This document shows, piece by piece, positions 1 through 7,115 of a DNA stretch of 14,475 nucleotides. Source of the stretch: UBA1724 sp963632245 (lineage in GTDB: Bacteria; Verrucomicrobiota; Lentisphaeria; Oligosphaerales; Oligosphaeraceae). The stretch lies in NCBI GenBank assembly GCA_963632245.1, contig CAVGTF010000053.1, positions 1 to 14,475 on the forward strand, in the 5' to 3' direction. How positions within the stretch are numbered: position 1 is the stretch's first letter; each line of letters opens with the position of its first letter. The translations under genes were made by a program, and so were the position numbers. Below the pieces are notes generated by a model. That model saw nothing but the letters and a program-made list of their open reading frames with translations. It was not told where the DNA came from and did no database searches.

Positions 1-54
1 ATTGCACATTGCACATTGCACATTGCACATTGCACATTGCACATTGCACATTGC
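1..54. repeat. 7-bp tandem repeat (ATTGCAC)n, cut by window edge
   Basis: Seven perfect, uninterrupted copies of ATTGCAC fill 1-49, and a partial eighth copy (ATTGC) ends at 54. The array starts at base 1, so its true length is unknown. It lies 80 bp upstream of the LOG-family gene, in a non-coding stretch. An open frame crosses it, but that frame has no plausible protein. Perfect copies suggest recent expansion by slippage or active maintenance. The first non-repeat bases (GCGCCGTAGGC, 53-63) recur at 8379-8389 in another repeat-rich spacer. Confidence 0.95.
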
Positions 55-133
55 GCCGTAGGCGCCAGCCCCCCGTGCCCCCGCCTAGTTTCTTCCGCCT
101 GGCGGCGGTGCCATTCTCGCTTTTTCCCCAACA

Positions 134-706
134 ATGAACACTTCCGATTCTTCCAAAAAATGCCGCCGCGTATTGGTGTATTTGGGTGCCACGATGCCGC
201 AGAATGCGCTCTATGTACAGGCGGTGCAGCAGCTAGGCGAGGAGATCGCGCGGCGGGGTCTGGATCTGGTCTTTGGGGGATCGCGTGAGGGAACCATGAC
301 GGTGCTATGTGATGCCGTCCTCCAGAATGGTGGTCGTGCCATCGGGGTTTTCCCCAAGACCCTCCCCCCGGAATTCCTCTACCATGGCCTCACCGAAACC
401 TACGTCACCCCCGATATCCTGGAGCGCAAACGTAAGATGCTGGAGCTCGCCGATGTGGTGATCGCCATGCCCGGGAGCTTCGGCACCTGGGACGAGCTCT
501 TCGATGCCCTGGAGCAGGAGAAGGTGGAGGTGCTCCACGGCCGCACTCCGAAGCCCATCGGCGTGCTCAATCTCCTGGGATACTATGATGGCGTGCTCCA
601 GTTGCTGGACCGCTCTATCCTCGACGGCTATACCACAAAAGAATATCGCTCCCTGCTCACGGTAGCCAATAACGTGCCGGAGCTATTGAATGCGCTACTT
701 TCGTAA
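134..706 (+). CDS. LOG family / TIGR00730 Rossmann-fold nucleotide phosphoribohydrolase
   Basis: This encodes a 190-residue cytoplasmic Rossmann-fold protein, a usual length for the LOG (Lonely Guy) family. Characterised members hydrolyse the N-glycosidic bond of nucleoside 5'-monophosphates, including cytokinin riboside monophosphates, to release base and ribose-5-phosphate. Recognisable elements are the N-terminal strand VLVYLGA (13-19), the glycine loop VFGGSREGTM (46-55), the ERKRKMLELAD segment (97-107), and the signature PGSFGTWDE (113-121), which matches PGGxGTxxE except that the second Gly is Ser. The catalytic Arg (within 98-100) and Glu121 are kept. The start at 134 fits the family N terminus, although no Shine-Dalgarno sequence is visible. 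The gene converges on the MATE gene with a 27-bp gap and no clear terminator. The bacterial substrate is probably AMP or another NMP; the physiological role is unknown. Confidence 0.9.
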   Translation: MNTSDSSKKCRRVLVYLGATMPQNALYVQAVQQLGEEIARRGLDLVFGGSREGTMTVLCDAVLQNGGRAIGVFPKTLPPEFLYHGLTETYVTPDILERKRKMLELADVVIAMPGSFGTWDELFDALEQEKVEVLHGRTPKPIGVLNLLGYYDGVLQLLDRSILDGYTTKEYRSLLTVANNVPELLNALLS

Positions 707-733
707 CACCGCCCGCTACTGAAGGGCAAAGTA

Positions 734-2164
734 CTACTCCGCGGAGTCGCCGTCGGTTTTGGGGAGTTTATGGAGGACCCACGCGGCGCATCCCCAAGTG
801 AGGCTTCCGCCGACGAGGTCGGTGACCAGTCGTGCGTAGAAGACTCCCTGTCGCCAGTGGAGATATCCCGCCAGGAGGGAGAGTGGGATCAGGAGCAGTA
901 GGAGTCGTCCGGCCTTGAGGATGGCATCGCGCTTGGGATGTCCGGTGCCGGTGAGGGCGAAGCCGGCATACCGTGTGAGCTCCAATAGGCCGAATCCCCA
1001 GGGGATGATATACATGTATTCCACCACGATGGCCTGGACATCGGCCTCCGGAGTAAAGAGCGCCGCCACGTAGGGGATCACAAAGACCAGGATGACGGCG
1101 GCCGCCAGCAGAACGGAGAATGCGAAGAACGAGGCGAACCGGAAGGCGTATCGGACGCGGCTATAGAGCTTCGCGCCGTAGTTCTGTGCAATGATGGACA
1201 TCAGGGGGATTCCGAATGCCATGGGAATCACGAAGACCACGGTCTCCAGTCGGGAAGCGGCGGCGGTAGCGGCCACCATCACATTTCCGAAGCTGGCGGT
1301 GACACGGGTGGTGATGGCGTTGGTCACGGGGACCAGGAGCATTCCCAGGATGGAGGGAATGGCGTATCCCGCGAGGCGTCCCCAGCTGCGCAGAAGGGTC
1401 GGCAGCGGAATGGGCCGGAAGGAGAGGAGTCCCAGATGATGCAGCAGCGCCAACAGCAGAAATGCGGATGCCGCCTGGGAGAGGACAGTCGCCAATGCGG
1501 CGCCACGGATGCCCATGGCGGGCAGGAAAGCCAGGCAGTGCGCCAATGCCTCCAGGGGCGCGCCAAGTAGCGCGGGCAGTCCCTCCGCAAAGCGCGCGAC
1601 GCCCTCGCCGCCGAAGATGAAGATGGGATCCAGCACCACATTGATCACCAATCCCAGGATTGTCATGAGAGAGGAGATTATGGGCTTTCCTGCGGCGATG
1701 AGCAGGTGGTTTCCGGGCATGGCGATGGCGGCGGTGACGCATCCCAGGAACCAGATGGTCATGTATCCCTCCAGCTGGCGGAGGGTCTCGCCCTGTGCGC
1801 CCAGCATGGTATACAAGGGTGATGCGAAAAGGAGTCCCACGACCGCCACCACGCACGCGATGAGTGCGATGAGGAGCATTCCGCTGGAGACGGTGAGCCG
1901 CGCCTCCTCCTCCTTCCGCGCGCCCAACGCCTGCGCCATCAGCGCCATGCAGCCGCCGCCGAAGCCGCCGAAGAGGCATCCCGCCAGCATGACGATGGGG
2001 AAGGTGAAGCCCATGGCCGCCAGGGGCTCGCTGCCGCCCAACTGCCCCACGAAATAGGTGTCGGCGATGTTGTAGCCGGACATGGACAGTGTGCTGGCCA
2101 GCATGGCGCCGGCGGTCTTCAGCATCATGGCGGAAATGCTCCCGCGAGTGTATTGCGCTTCCAT
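734..2164 (-). CDS. MATE family efflux transporter
   Basis: This 476-residue integral membrane protein has about twelve hydrophobic segments in two homologous halves, as expected for multi-antimicrobial extrusion (MATE) antiporters, which export drugs or metabolites using Na+ or H+ gradients. Near the N terminus YNIADTYFVGQLGG matches the conserved MATE segment (YNIvDtiFVGrlG), followed by the glycine-rich FGGFGGGCMALMAQALGA. In the second half, RLETVVFVIPMAFGIPLMSI is typical of the repeat. The open frame continues 109 codons further upstream, but that part is Arg-rich, non-hydrophobic and unlike any MATE protein, so the start is placed at MEAQYTRGS (ATG at 2164). A GAAGGG stretch 8 bp upstream could act as a weak ribosome site. 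Substrate cannot be told. The gene is divergent from the PerR-like regulator and convergent with the LOG gene. Confidence 0.93.
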   Translation of the reverse strand: MEAQYTRGSISAMMLKTAGAMLASTLSMSGYNIADTYFVGQLGGSEPLAAMGFTFPIVMLAGCLFGGFGGGCMALMAQALGARKEEEARLTVSSGMLLIALIACVVAVVGLLFASPLYTMLGAQGETLRQLEGYMTIWFLGCVTAAIAMPGNHLLIAAGKPIISSLMTILGLVINVVLDPIFIFGGEGVARFAEGLPALLGAPLEALAHCLAFLPAMGIRGAALATVLSQAASAFLLLALLHHLGLLSFRPIPLPTLLRSWGRLAGYAIPSILGMLLVPVTNAITTRVTASFGNVMVAATAAASRLETVVFVIPMAFGIPLMSIIAQNYGAKLYSRVRYAFRFASFFAFSVLLAAAVILVFVIPYVAALFTPEADVQAIVVEYMYIIPWGFGLLELTRYAGFALTGTGHPKRDAILKAGRLLLLLIPLSLLAGYLHWRQGVFYARLVTDLVGGSLTWGCAAWVLHKLPKTDGDSAE

Positions 2165-2178
2165 GAAGGGTGCCCTTC
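2165..2178 (-). promoter_or_regulatory. Inverted repeat touching the MATE start codon
   Basis: Read on the minus strand, GAAGGG-CA-CCCTTC lies directly against the MATE ATG: a perfect 6-bp inverted repeat with a 2-base centre. The 5' arm is the only Shine-Dalgarno-like sequence for this gene, and the 3' arm is its complement. The site could be a small operator or could limit ribosome access. A two-base loop is too tight for a full RNA hairpin, so the inner pair would have to open. Function is inferred only from position. Confidence 0.35.
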
Positions 2179-2577
2179 GAAAAATAGGTGAACCGACTCC
2201 GCGCACCCTCCCCCAAAGAGAGGCACGCCGACGGCCGGCAGTTCGTCGTTTGGACAAGTGCAGAAACGGTTTTCCACACCGTTTTATTGCTCTTTTTCGC
2301 GCAGAAAACAGGATTTCCGCGGGCGACTCGAAAAATATATCCCCAAGGACGCATTCCCCAGACGCCCAATGACGGACACCGCGGGGCTCATTCCAACGGT
2401 GGGATTCCACCGTAAAACGCGTCGTTCTTAAAGGGTTCCTTTTTTTGGAGGAATCGGGGTATATTAACGCGATTTCCTCGCCTATCCACAAACGCTATTC
2501 TGGCCGCGACCCCCGACGGGGAGCTCCGGTGGTTTCCGGAGGCCGCGGTGTGCGAGGGTGCAACGATATAAAGGATT
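2179..2577. other. Divergent intergenic region between the MATE and PerR-like genes
   Basis: About 400 bp separate the two divergent genes. Several frames are open here, but none encodes a recognisable protein. Visible elements are a perfect 7-bp inverted repeat AAACGGT/ACCGTTT with a 7-base loop (2264-2270 and 2278-2284) followed by T-rich sequence; an A/T-rich patch AAAAATATAT (near 2331-2340) that could hold a promoter on either strand; and TTCCT/AGGAA (2436-2440, 2449-2453) beside a T run just before a TATATT hexamer at 2460. I found no sequence close to a canonical PerR box or Fur box. Confidence 0.5.
2460..2465 (+). promoter_or_regulatory. Candidate -10 element (TATATT) for the PerR-like gene
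   Basis: TATATT at 2460-2465 is the best -10-like hexamer upstream of the regulator gene. No good -35 lies at 16-18 bp; the position is occupied by a T-rich run after TTCC. If used, the leader would be about 115 nt. The same hexamer in a similar context occurs upstream of the GH130 gene (7053-7058). Weak evidence. Confidence 0.3.
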
Positions 2578-2582
2578 GAGGG
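2578..2582 (+). promoter_or_regulatory. Shine-Dalgarno site that decides the PerR-like start
   Basis: GAGGG lies 5 bases before the ATG at 2588. The frame could also begin at a GTG at 2558, adding ten residues, but that GTG has no comparable ribosome site and the extra residues are not family-like. The ATG at 2588 is therefore preferred. Confidence 0.6.
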
Positions 2583-2587
2583 CTTTC

Positions 2588-3043
2588 ATGCACCACATTA
2601 CCAAGAACGAGACGGAGTTCCGCGAGCTATGCGTATCCCACGGTTGCAAGTGCACCCGGCAGCGCCGCGCGGTCTACCAATTTCTAAAGGGCAACGAGAC
2701 GCATCCCTCCGTAAACCAGGTATGGGAGGCCGTACGAAAGAAGATCCCCTCCATCACCCGCGAAAGCGTCTTCCGGATCCTCTCCGAATTCGTGGACTTC
2801 GGAATCGCCGCACGCATGGACAAGATCTTCAATGCGCGCTTCGACAGCAATGCCGCCGATCACGGACACGCGATCTGCGTCCACTGCGGAAAGATCCTGG
2901 ATTTCCCCCTGCCACAACTCCCCGAGCCCGCGCAGATCCCCGGCTTCGCACAACTCCACGCGGAATACCGCCTCTGGGGCGTCTGCCAAGAGTGCGCAGA
3001 ACACCTGCGCCAGAAACAGACCGAGGCTCCCGCCGAGGCGTAA
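2588..3043 (+). CDS. Fur superfamily metalloregulator, PerR-like
   Basis: This 151-residue cytoplasmic DNA-binding repressor is a normal Fur/PerR length. The winged-helix part includes GCKCTRQRRAVYQFLKG (19-35) and the recognition-helix segment ITRESVFRILSEF (56-68). The dimerisation part holds DHGHAICVHCGKILDF (91-106) and WGVCQEC (130-136). Both CxxC pairs of the structural zinc site are present (C97/C100, C133/C136). All five residues equivalent to the Bacillus PerR regulatory Fe/Mn site can be placed: H39, D86, H92, H94, D105. Asp rather than Glu at 105 is typical of peroxide-sensing PerR. Against that, the recognition helix has Arg63 where PerR carries Asn and Fur carries Arg. It likely senses peroxide or metal and controls oxidative-stress or iron genes elsewhere. 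The gene is divergent from the MATE gene and 70 bp upstream of the glycosidase, with no terminator between them. Confidence 0.9.
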   Translation: MHHITKNETEFRELCVSHGCKCTRQRRAVYQFLKGNETHPSVNQVWEAVRKKIPSITRESVFRILSEFVDFGIAARMDKIFNARFDSNAADHGHAICVHCGKILDFPLPQLPEPAQIPGFAQLHAEYRLWGVCQECAEHLRQKQTEAPAEA

Positions 3044-3113
3044 AGCCCCCCCCTGTGCCGCCGTATCTATTCCCGCGTTCCCTGCCCCTCCCCTCCTCCC
3101 GGCCACGCTTCCC

Positions 3114-6100
3114 ATGCAAAAGCTACTCCCCCTTTTCCTTACCGCCTTCTGCACTCTACTCACTGCGCTGGAATGGGATTTCCGGAACGGTAGTCTACAG
3201 GGCCTCCGCCCCATGAACTTTGTAGTGGAGGAGTTCCTCCCCGGGAAGGGCTTCCATGGTATTAGCCCCGAGGCCGCATATCTCTGGACATCCGAGGATT
3301 TCTCCATCAACGCAGAAGACTACCACTATCTCATCGTAGAATATCAAGGTGACGCCGAGCGTTTCCCCGTCTTCTTTCGACGTCCCGATCTAGAGATGAC
3401 GGAGCAAACCAAGTTGCTCTGCAGTGAAAGGCAGGGCGATCTCCGTATCTACGACCTAAACCAAAATCCCGAATGGCGCGGTGTCATCAACTGTTTGCGC
3501 TTTGATGTAGTCCTATTGGCCGCCGGTCCGGAGGTCACCGTGCGTTCCATCCATCTCCTGAAAGAGATCCCCACCACCGTAGACGGCGTACAGGTCCCCA
3601 ACGGCGTCTTCCTGCAATCGGGCAACGGCTGGTCTGGCGACGCCGAATTCAATTTTCTGCGTGCCGTCATCGCTCCCGGGGGGACCATCGAAGCCCCGTT
3701 AACAGAGACCACCGTCATCGGGCCATACCTATTAGACTGGGATGCTTCTGGCGAGCTCCGAGGCTCCCTGGAGTATACGGACCTGCTGGGCAATAACCTT
3801 GGAAGCGAGGAAGTCGGTCCCGCCCCCTACACAAAAATCCTACCGCCCACCCTCACCGCCTATGCGCAAATCCGTCTCCACAACCCGGGAACCATCCCTG
3901 TGACTCTGAGGCGCCTTTCCCTGGTGCCCATCACCTACGAAAAGACCGCAAAATCCGCGCATCGGGACTTTCTGGATGGGCGTAGCCAGGGATTTGGAAA
4001 GGGTCTAGGGCGAACCCTGCAGGGCTCTTGGATCTGGAATGAGCAAGTCGGCACTTCTCCGAATGCCAATGTTCTCTTCGAAAAAAACTTCACCCTCGAC
4101 AACTACGACGACCTCGTCAGCGCGGAATTCTGCCTCACGGCAGACAACGCTCTCACCGCATCGGTCAACGGGACGCCTCTAAAACTCCTCAGCGCTAACC
4201 TCTGGACCAACCCTGACACCCTAGATATAAAAGAACTCCTTCACAATGGTGTCAACACCCTGCGGCTCTGGGTATTCAATGTAGACGATGCGGGGGGAGT
4301 CCTCGCTGACCTCACCCTCACCTACGCCGACGAAACGCAGGCGCACATTGTCACCGACGAGACTTGGCATTCCCAACCGCTGGAAGACGCTTCTGCAGAA
4401 GAGTGGCTCACCCTCCCCGTCACGCAAAGCGTGCAAGTGCTGGGTCCCAATGGAATCAAGCCCTGGGACCTCCTGGAACCCCGCGCCGTCAATACCATCC
4501 AGACCACCCTGGAGGGTCTCGATCTGCCCGCCGCCCCACCAGCAGACGGTCTTTGGTCCCCAAAATCGGCCCATCTCGTCTCTCTCGGCAAAGGCACGCA
4601 GTACAATCCCGCCGATCTCGATGTGCGCCTCCAAGACGACACACACGACTTCCTGATTCTCAATACGCAAATCCCCGCCGGCGTCCTCAATGACGCCCCC
4701 GAATTTCCCCTGCAGCTAGCGTCCGCGGACCTCTCTTTACTCCCCCCGGGGACCTACAAGGCCACCGCATACTTCGGCGGCTGGGGAATCCCGATCTCCG
4801 GCAACAACACCCTCACCGTGGAGGCGACGCCGACAAACTCCCCCGAAGACGCGTTGCCGCAGGTCTCCCTCGACCTCCTCAATCCTGTCCCACGGATTGT
4901 TGTCAATGGAACGGAGCGCCTCTCCGCCATGCAGTACCTCATTGACCTGGGCTCTGGGGAGATCAACTTGCGAGAAATCCAAAATGCCGCCGACAGCGGA
5001 CTAGCGGGTCTCTGGATACACTACCGTCTCTCCGTAGACAAAAACGGAAAGATCTACTTTCCACCGCTAGACGACATCTGCACTTCCGTGCTATTGCGCA
5101 ACCCGAGTCTCCACATTGGACTCATCCCCAATCTCGACCCCATGGGGAGCTTTTCCATGCTTCCCCTGATAGAATCCAACCCCGATTGCCTGGTAACGAC
5201 TGCGGATGGCGAGCACAAGGTCCGGAATTACAGCGACATCCCGCAGACCTCGCCCTCCATGGCCTCCGATACCTGGCTCCGCATTGCCGACAGCCTCCTG
5301 GAACAAATCATCGAACACGTAGGGAAGATGCCCTACGGACGACACGTCGTGGCCGTGCTCCCATCCAGCGGAATCACCTGGGAGTGGATGTACTGGGGAT
5401 CCCAGAAAGAAACCGAGTTCGTGGACTATAGCGTGCCCTTCCGGCAGGCCTTCGCTCGTTTCGCACAACAGAAATATGGCACCATTGAAAACGTAAACCG
5501 CGCCTGGAAGACCAGTTTAGGATCCTTCCAGGAGATTATTGACACGAATGCGTTGCCGTCCCCCAACGAACGACGCGACCACGGCAGCGGCCTCTTCTTA
5601 CGCCTCCCTGCCGAAAGCCAGATGGTCATGGACTTCAACCGCTGCACTGCGAAGGTAGTCTCCGACGCCATCCTGCATCTTTGCAGCACTGTCAAGAAAA
5701 GCAGCTGCGGTCGTCTTCTCACCGGTGTCTACTACGGATACCTAAACGAAATCACCGACGGTTCCTTCGCCCATAATAGCGGCCACTGGGCCCTCAAGGA
5801 AGTTCTCGACTCCCCTGTGATCGACATCCTCATGGCGCCTTCCACATACAAGGCGCGCAGCACCGGTGACCCCAGCGGTTTCATGCATCCTGCGGAGTCC
5901 GTACGGCAAGCGGGGAAACTCCTGATCAATGAAAGCGATATCCGCACTCTCCACAGCGGCACCACCAACTACGGCGGCGTCAAGACCCTCCGGGAATCCG
6001 CTGCGCTCCTCATTCGGGAACTATCCGCCTGCCTCACCCACAACGCCTCCATGCGCTTTCTGGACTTCAATCTCGGATGGGTCTTCCGGGATCCCCGTTT

Positions 6101-7007
6101 AGCACAGGTGACGGCACTCCTCGTAGAAACGGAAAAGGCAATAGAGGGCTCTGTGCTCCCCGCGGTTGATCCCGCCGAAGCCATGGCGATCCTCGTCTCA
6201 CAGGACGCCATGGAGCGCATCACCTTCGATAGCTGGGCGCACATCTACGCCATCACAAACCAGCGCATAGAAAATGGTCACACCGGCATTGCGCACGCCA
6301 ACTACGTAATTCCCGACCTGCAGAAGATCCCTCTGGAACACAAGCTCTGGTTTTTCCAGAATCCGCTTCATCTCTCCGATGAGGATGTGACGTACATCCA
6401 AGAAAAGATCCTCGTGCCGGGAAACACCGTAATCTTCGGCATGGCAATCGATCCCGGGCGGGGCTTCGATCACTTCTCCACCGCACTCATGGAGAAGCTC
6501 ACCGGCATGCAGTTCCTTATCGACATGGAGGGAAGCAATACCTCACAATCCCTGCCCACTCTCACGCCACAGGGGCAAGAACGCCTGGGGACCGACCTGC
6601 CGATCTCCGGCTGCGGAAGTTTCCAAATCGTCCCCATCTTCCGCCCCATGAAGAGCGATTTCACCCTCGCCCTAGACGGCAAGGGGCTCCCTGTCTTGGC
6701 CGAAAGCCGTGTGAATGGCTGCCGCGTCATCTTCTCCGCCATGCCGCCTCTCCGCGCCGCCTGGCTCCGCGCTTTGGCGGTCCAGACCGGACTCCATTGC
6801 TACGACAATAACGAGCGCGATTCCATTTGGGGAGCCGGGAACCTTCTGGGCATCCACTTTGCCGAAGGCGGAGAGCGTATTCTCAAATCCCTGATCAAGG
6901 AGGGCACCGCAACGGAATTAATCACCCACAAAACATATCCCATCCACCAGGGGCAATTCACCTACCAGGCGGAGCCCATCTCTACCGCCATCTTCTTGAT
7001 GGAGTAA
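3114..7007 (+). CDS. Large secreted clan GH-A glycosidase, GH42 beta-galactosidase-like
   Basis: This 1297-residue protein starts with a signal peptide (MQK, hydrophobic core to about A18). Residues 20-180 look like a beta-sandwich. Residues about 302-425 form a galactose-binding-like jelly roll (LTADNALTASVNGTPL, LLHNGVNTLRLWVFN). From about 592 comes a TIM-barrel resembling GH42: FRQAFARFAQQKYGTIENVN followed by RAW is the GH42-like helix. E757 in GITWEWMYWG is the candidate acid/base and E940 in LLINESDIRT the candidate nucleophile; their 183-residue spacing fits GH42. The C-terminal third (about 1020-1297) resembles the GH42 domain after the barrel and ends with GNLLGIHFAEGGER-type sequence. 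Family assignment is by motif and architecture, not alignment, so another GH-A family is possible. The frame opens upstream inside the regulator gene, but only the 3114 ATG gives a signal peptide. No Shine-Dalgarno is seen. By eye, GTA, CTA and TTA codons are commoner than in neighbours. Confidence 0.75.
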   Translation: MQKLLPLFLTAFCTLLTALEWDFRNGSLQGLRPMNFVVEEFLPGKGFHGISPEAAYLWTSEDFSINAEDYHYLIVEYQGDAERFPVFFRRPDLEMTEQTKLLCSERQGDLRIYDLNQNPEWRGVINCLRFDVVLLAAGPEVTVRSIHLLKEIPTTVDGVQVPNGVFLQSGNGWSGDAEFNFLRAVIAPGGTIEAPLTETTVIGPYLLDWDASGELRGSLEYTDLLGNNLGSEEVGPAPYTKILPPTLTAYAQIRLHNPGTIPVTLRRLSLVPITYEKTAKSAHRDFLDGRSQGFGKGLGRTLQGSWIWNEQVGTSPNANVLFEKNFTLDNYDDLVSAEFCLTADNALTASVNGTPLKLLSANLWTNPDTLDIKELLHNGVNTLRLWVFNVDDAGGVLADLTLTYADETQAHIVTDETWHSQPLEDASAEEWLTLPVTQSVQVLGPNGIKPWDLLEPRAVNTIQTTLEGLDLPAAPPADGLWSPKSAHLVSLGKGTQYNPADLDVRLQDDTHDFLILNTQIPAGVLNDAPEFPLQLASADLSLLPPGTYKATAYFGGWGIPISGNNTLTVEATPTNSPEDALPQVSLDLLNPVPRIVVNGTERLSAMQYLIDLGSGEINLREIQNAADSGLAGLWIHYRLSVDKNGKIYFPPLDDICTSVLLRNPSLHIGLIPNLDPMGSFSMLPLIESNPDCLVTTADGEHKVRNYSDIPQTSPSMASDTWLRIADSLLEQIIEHVGKMPYGRHVVAVLPSSGITWEWMYWGSQKETEFVDYSVPFRQAFARFAQQKYGTIENVNRAWKTSLGSFQEIIDTNALPSPNERRDHGSGLFLRLPAESQMVMDFNRCTAKVVSDAILHLCSTVKKSSCGRLLTGVYYGYLNEITDGSFAHNSGHWALKEVLDSPVIDILMAPSTYKARSTGDPSGFMHPAESVRQAGKLLINESDIRTLHSGTTNYGGVKTLRESAALLIRELSACLTHNASMRFLDFNLGWVFRDPRLAQVTALLVETEKAIEGSVLPAVDPAEAMAILVSQDAMERITFDSWAHIYAITNQRIENGHTGIAHANYVIPDLQKIPLEHKLWFFQNPLHLSDEDVTYIQEKILVPGNTVIFGMAIDPGRGFDHFSTALMEKLTGMQFLIDMEGSNTSQSLPTLTPQGQERLGTDLPISGCGSFQIVPIFRPMKSDFTLALDGKGLPVLAESRVNGCRVIFSAMPPLRAAWLRALAVQTGLHCYDNNERDSIWGAGNLLGIHFAEGGERILKSLIKEGTATELITHKTYPIHQGQFTYQAEPISTAIFLME

Positions 7008-7052
7008 CCACAGGCCGCTACGCACGATACCTGTATCCCGTTGCGCAGGGGC

Positions 7053-7058
7053 TATATT
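7053..7058 (+). promoter_or_regulatory. Candidate -10 element (TATATT) for the GH130 gene
   Basis: TATATT sits 58 bp before the GH130 start, in the 108-bp gap after the large glycosidase. No matching -35 is present at normal spacing. It is recorded because the same hexamer precedes the PerR-like gene. It suggests GH130 may have its own promoter rather than depend on read-through. Confidence 0.25.
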
Positions 7059-7115
7059 CTCCGGCGTTCCCTTTTTTGTTCCCCACCGCGTTCAAACTAC
7101 CATCCCCCACACACC

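Noticed and set aside
1..54. CRISPR array
   Set aside because: The units are 7 bp and contiguous with no spacers, and there are no cas genes. It is a simple tandem repeat.
1161..2369. 402-codon minus-strand frame overlapping the MATE gene
   Set aside because: The translation is Arg/His-rich with no membrane segments, while the other frame gives a full MATE protein.
2165..2491. 109-residue N-terminal extension of the MATE protein
   Set aside because: The extra residues are basic and non-hydrophobic, MATE homology starts at MEAQYTRGS, and the stretch lies in an intergenic region with several open frames.
2832..3113. 94-residue N-terminal extension of the large glycosidase
   Set aside because: It lies inside the PerR-like gene in another frame and would bury the signal peptide that begins at 3114.
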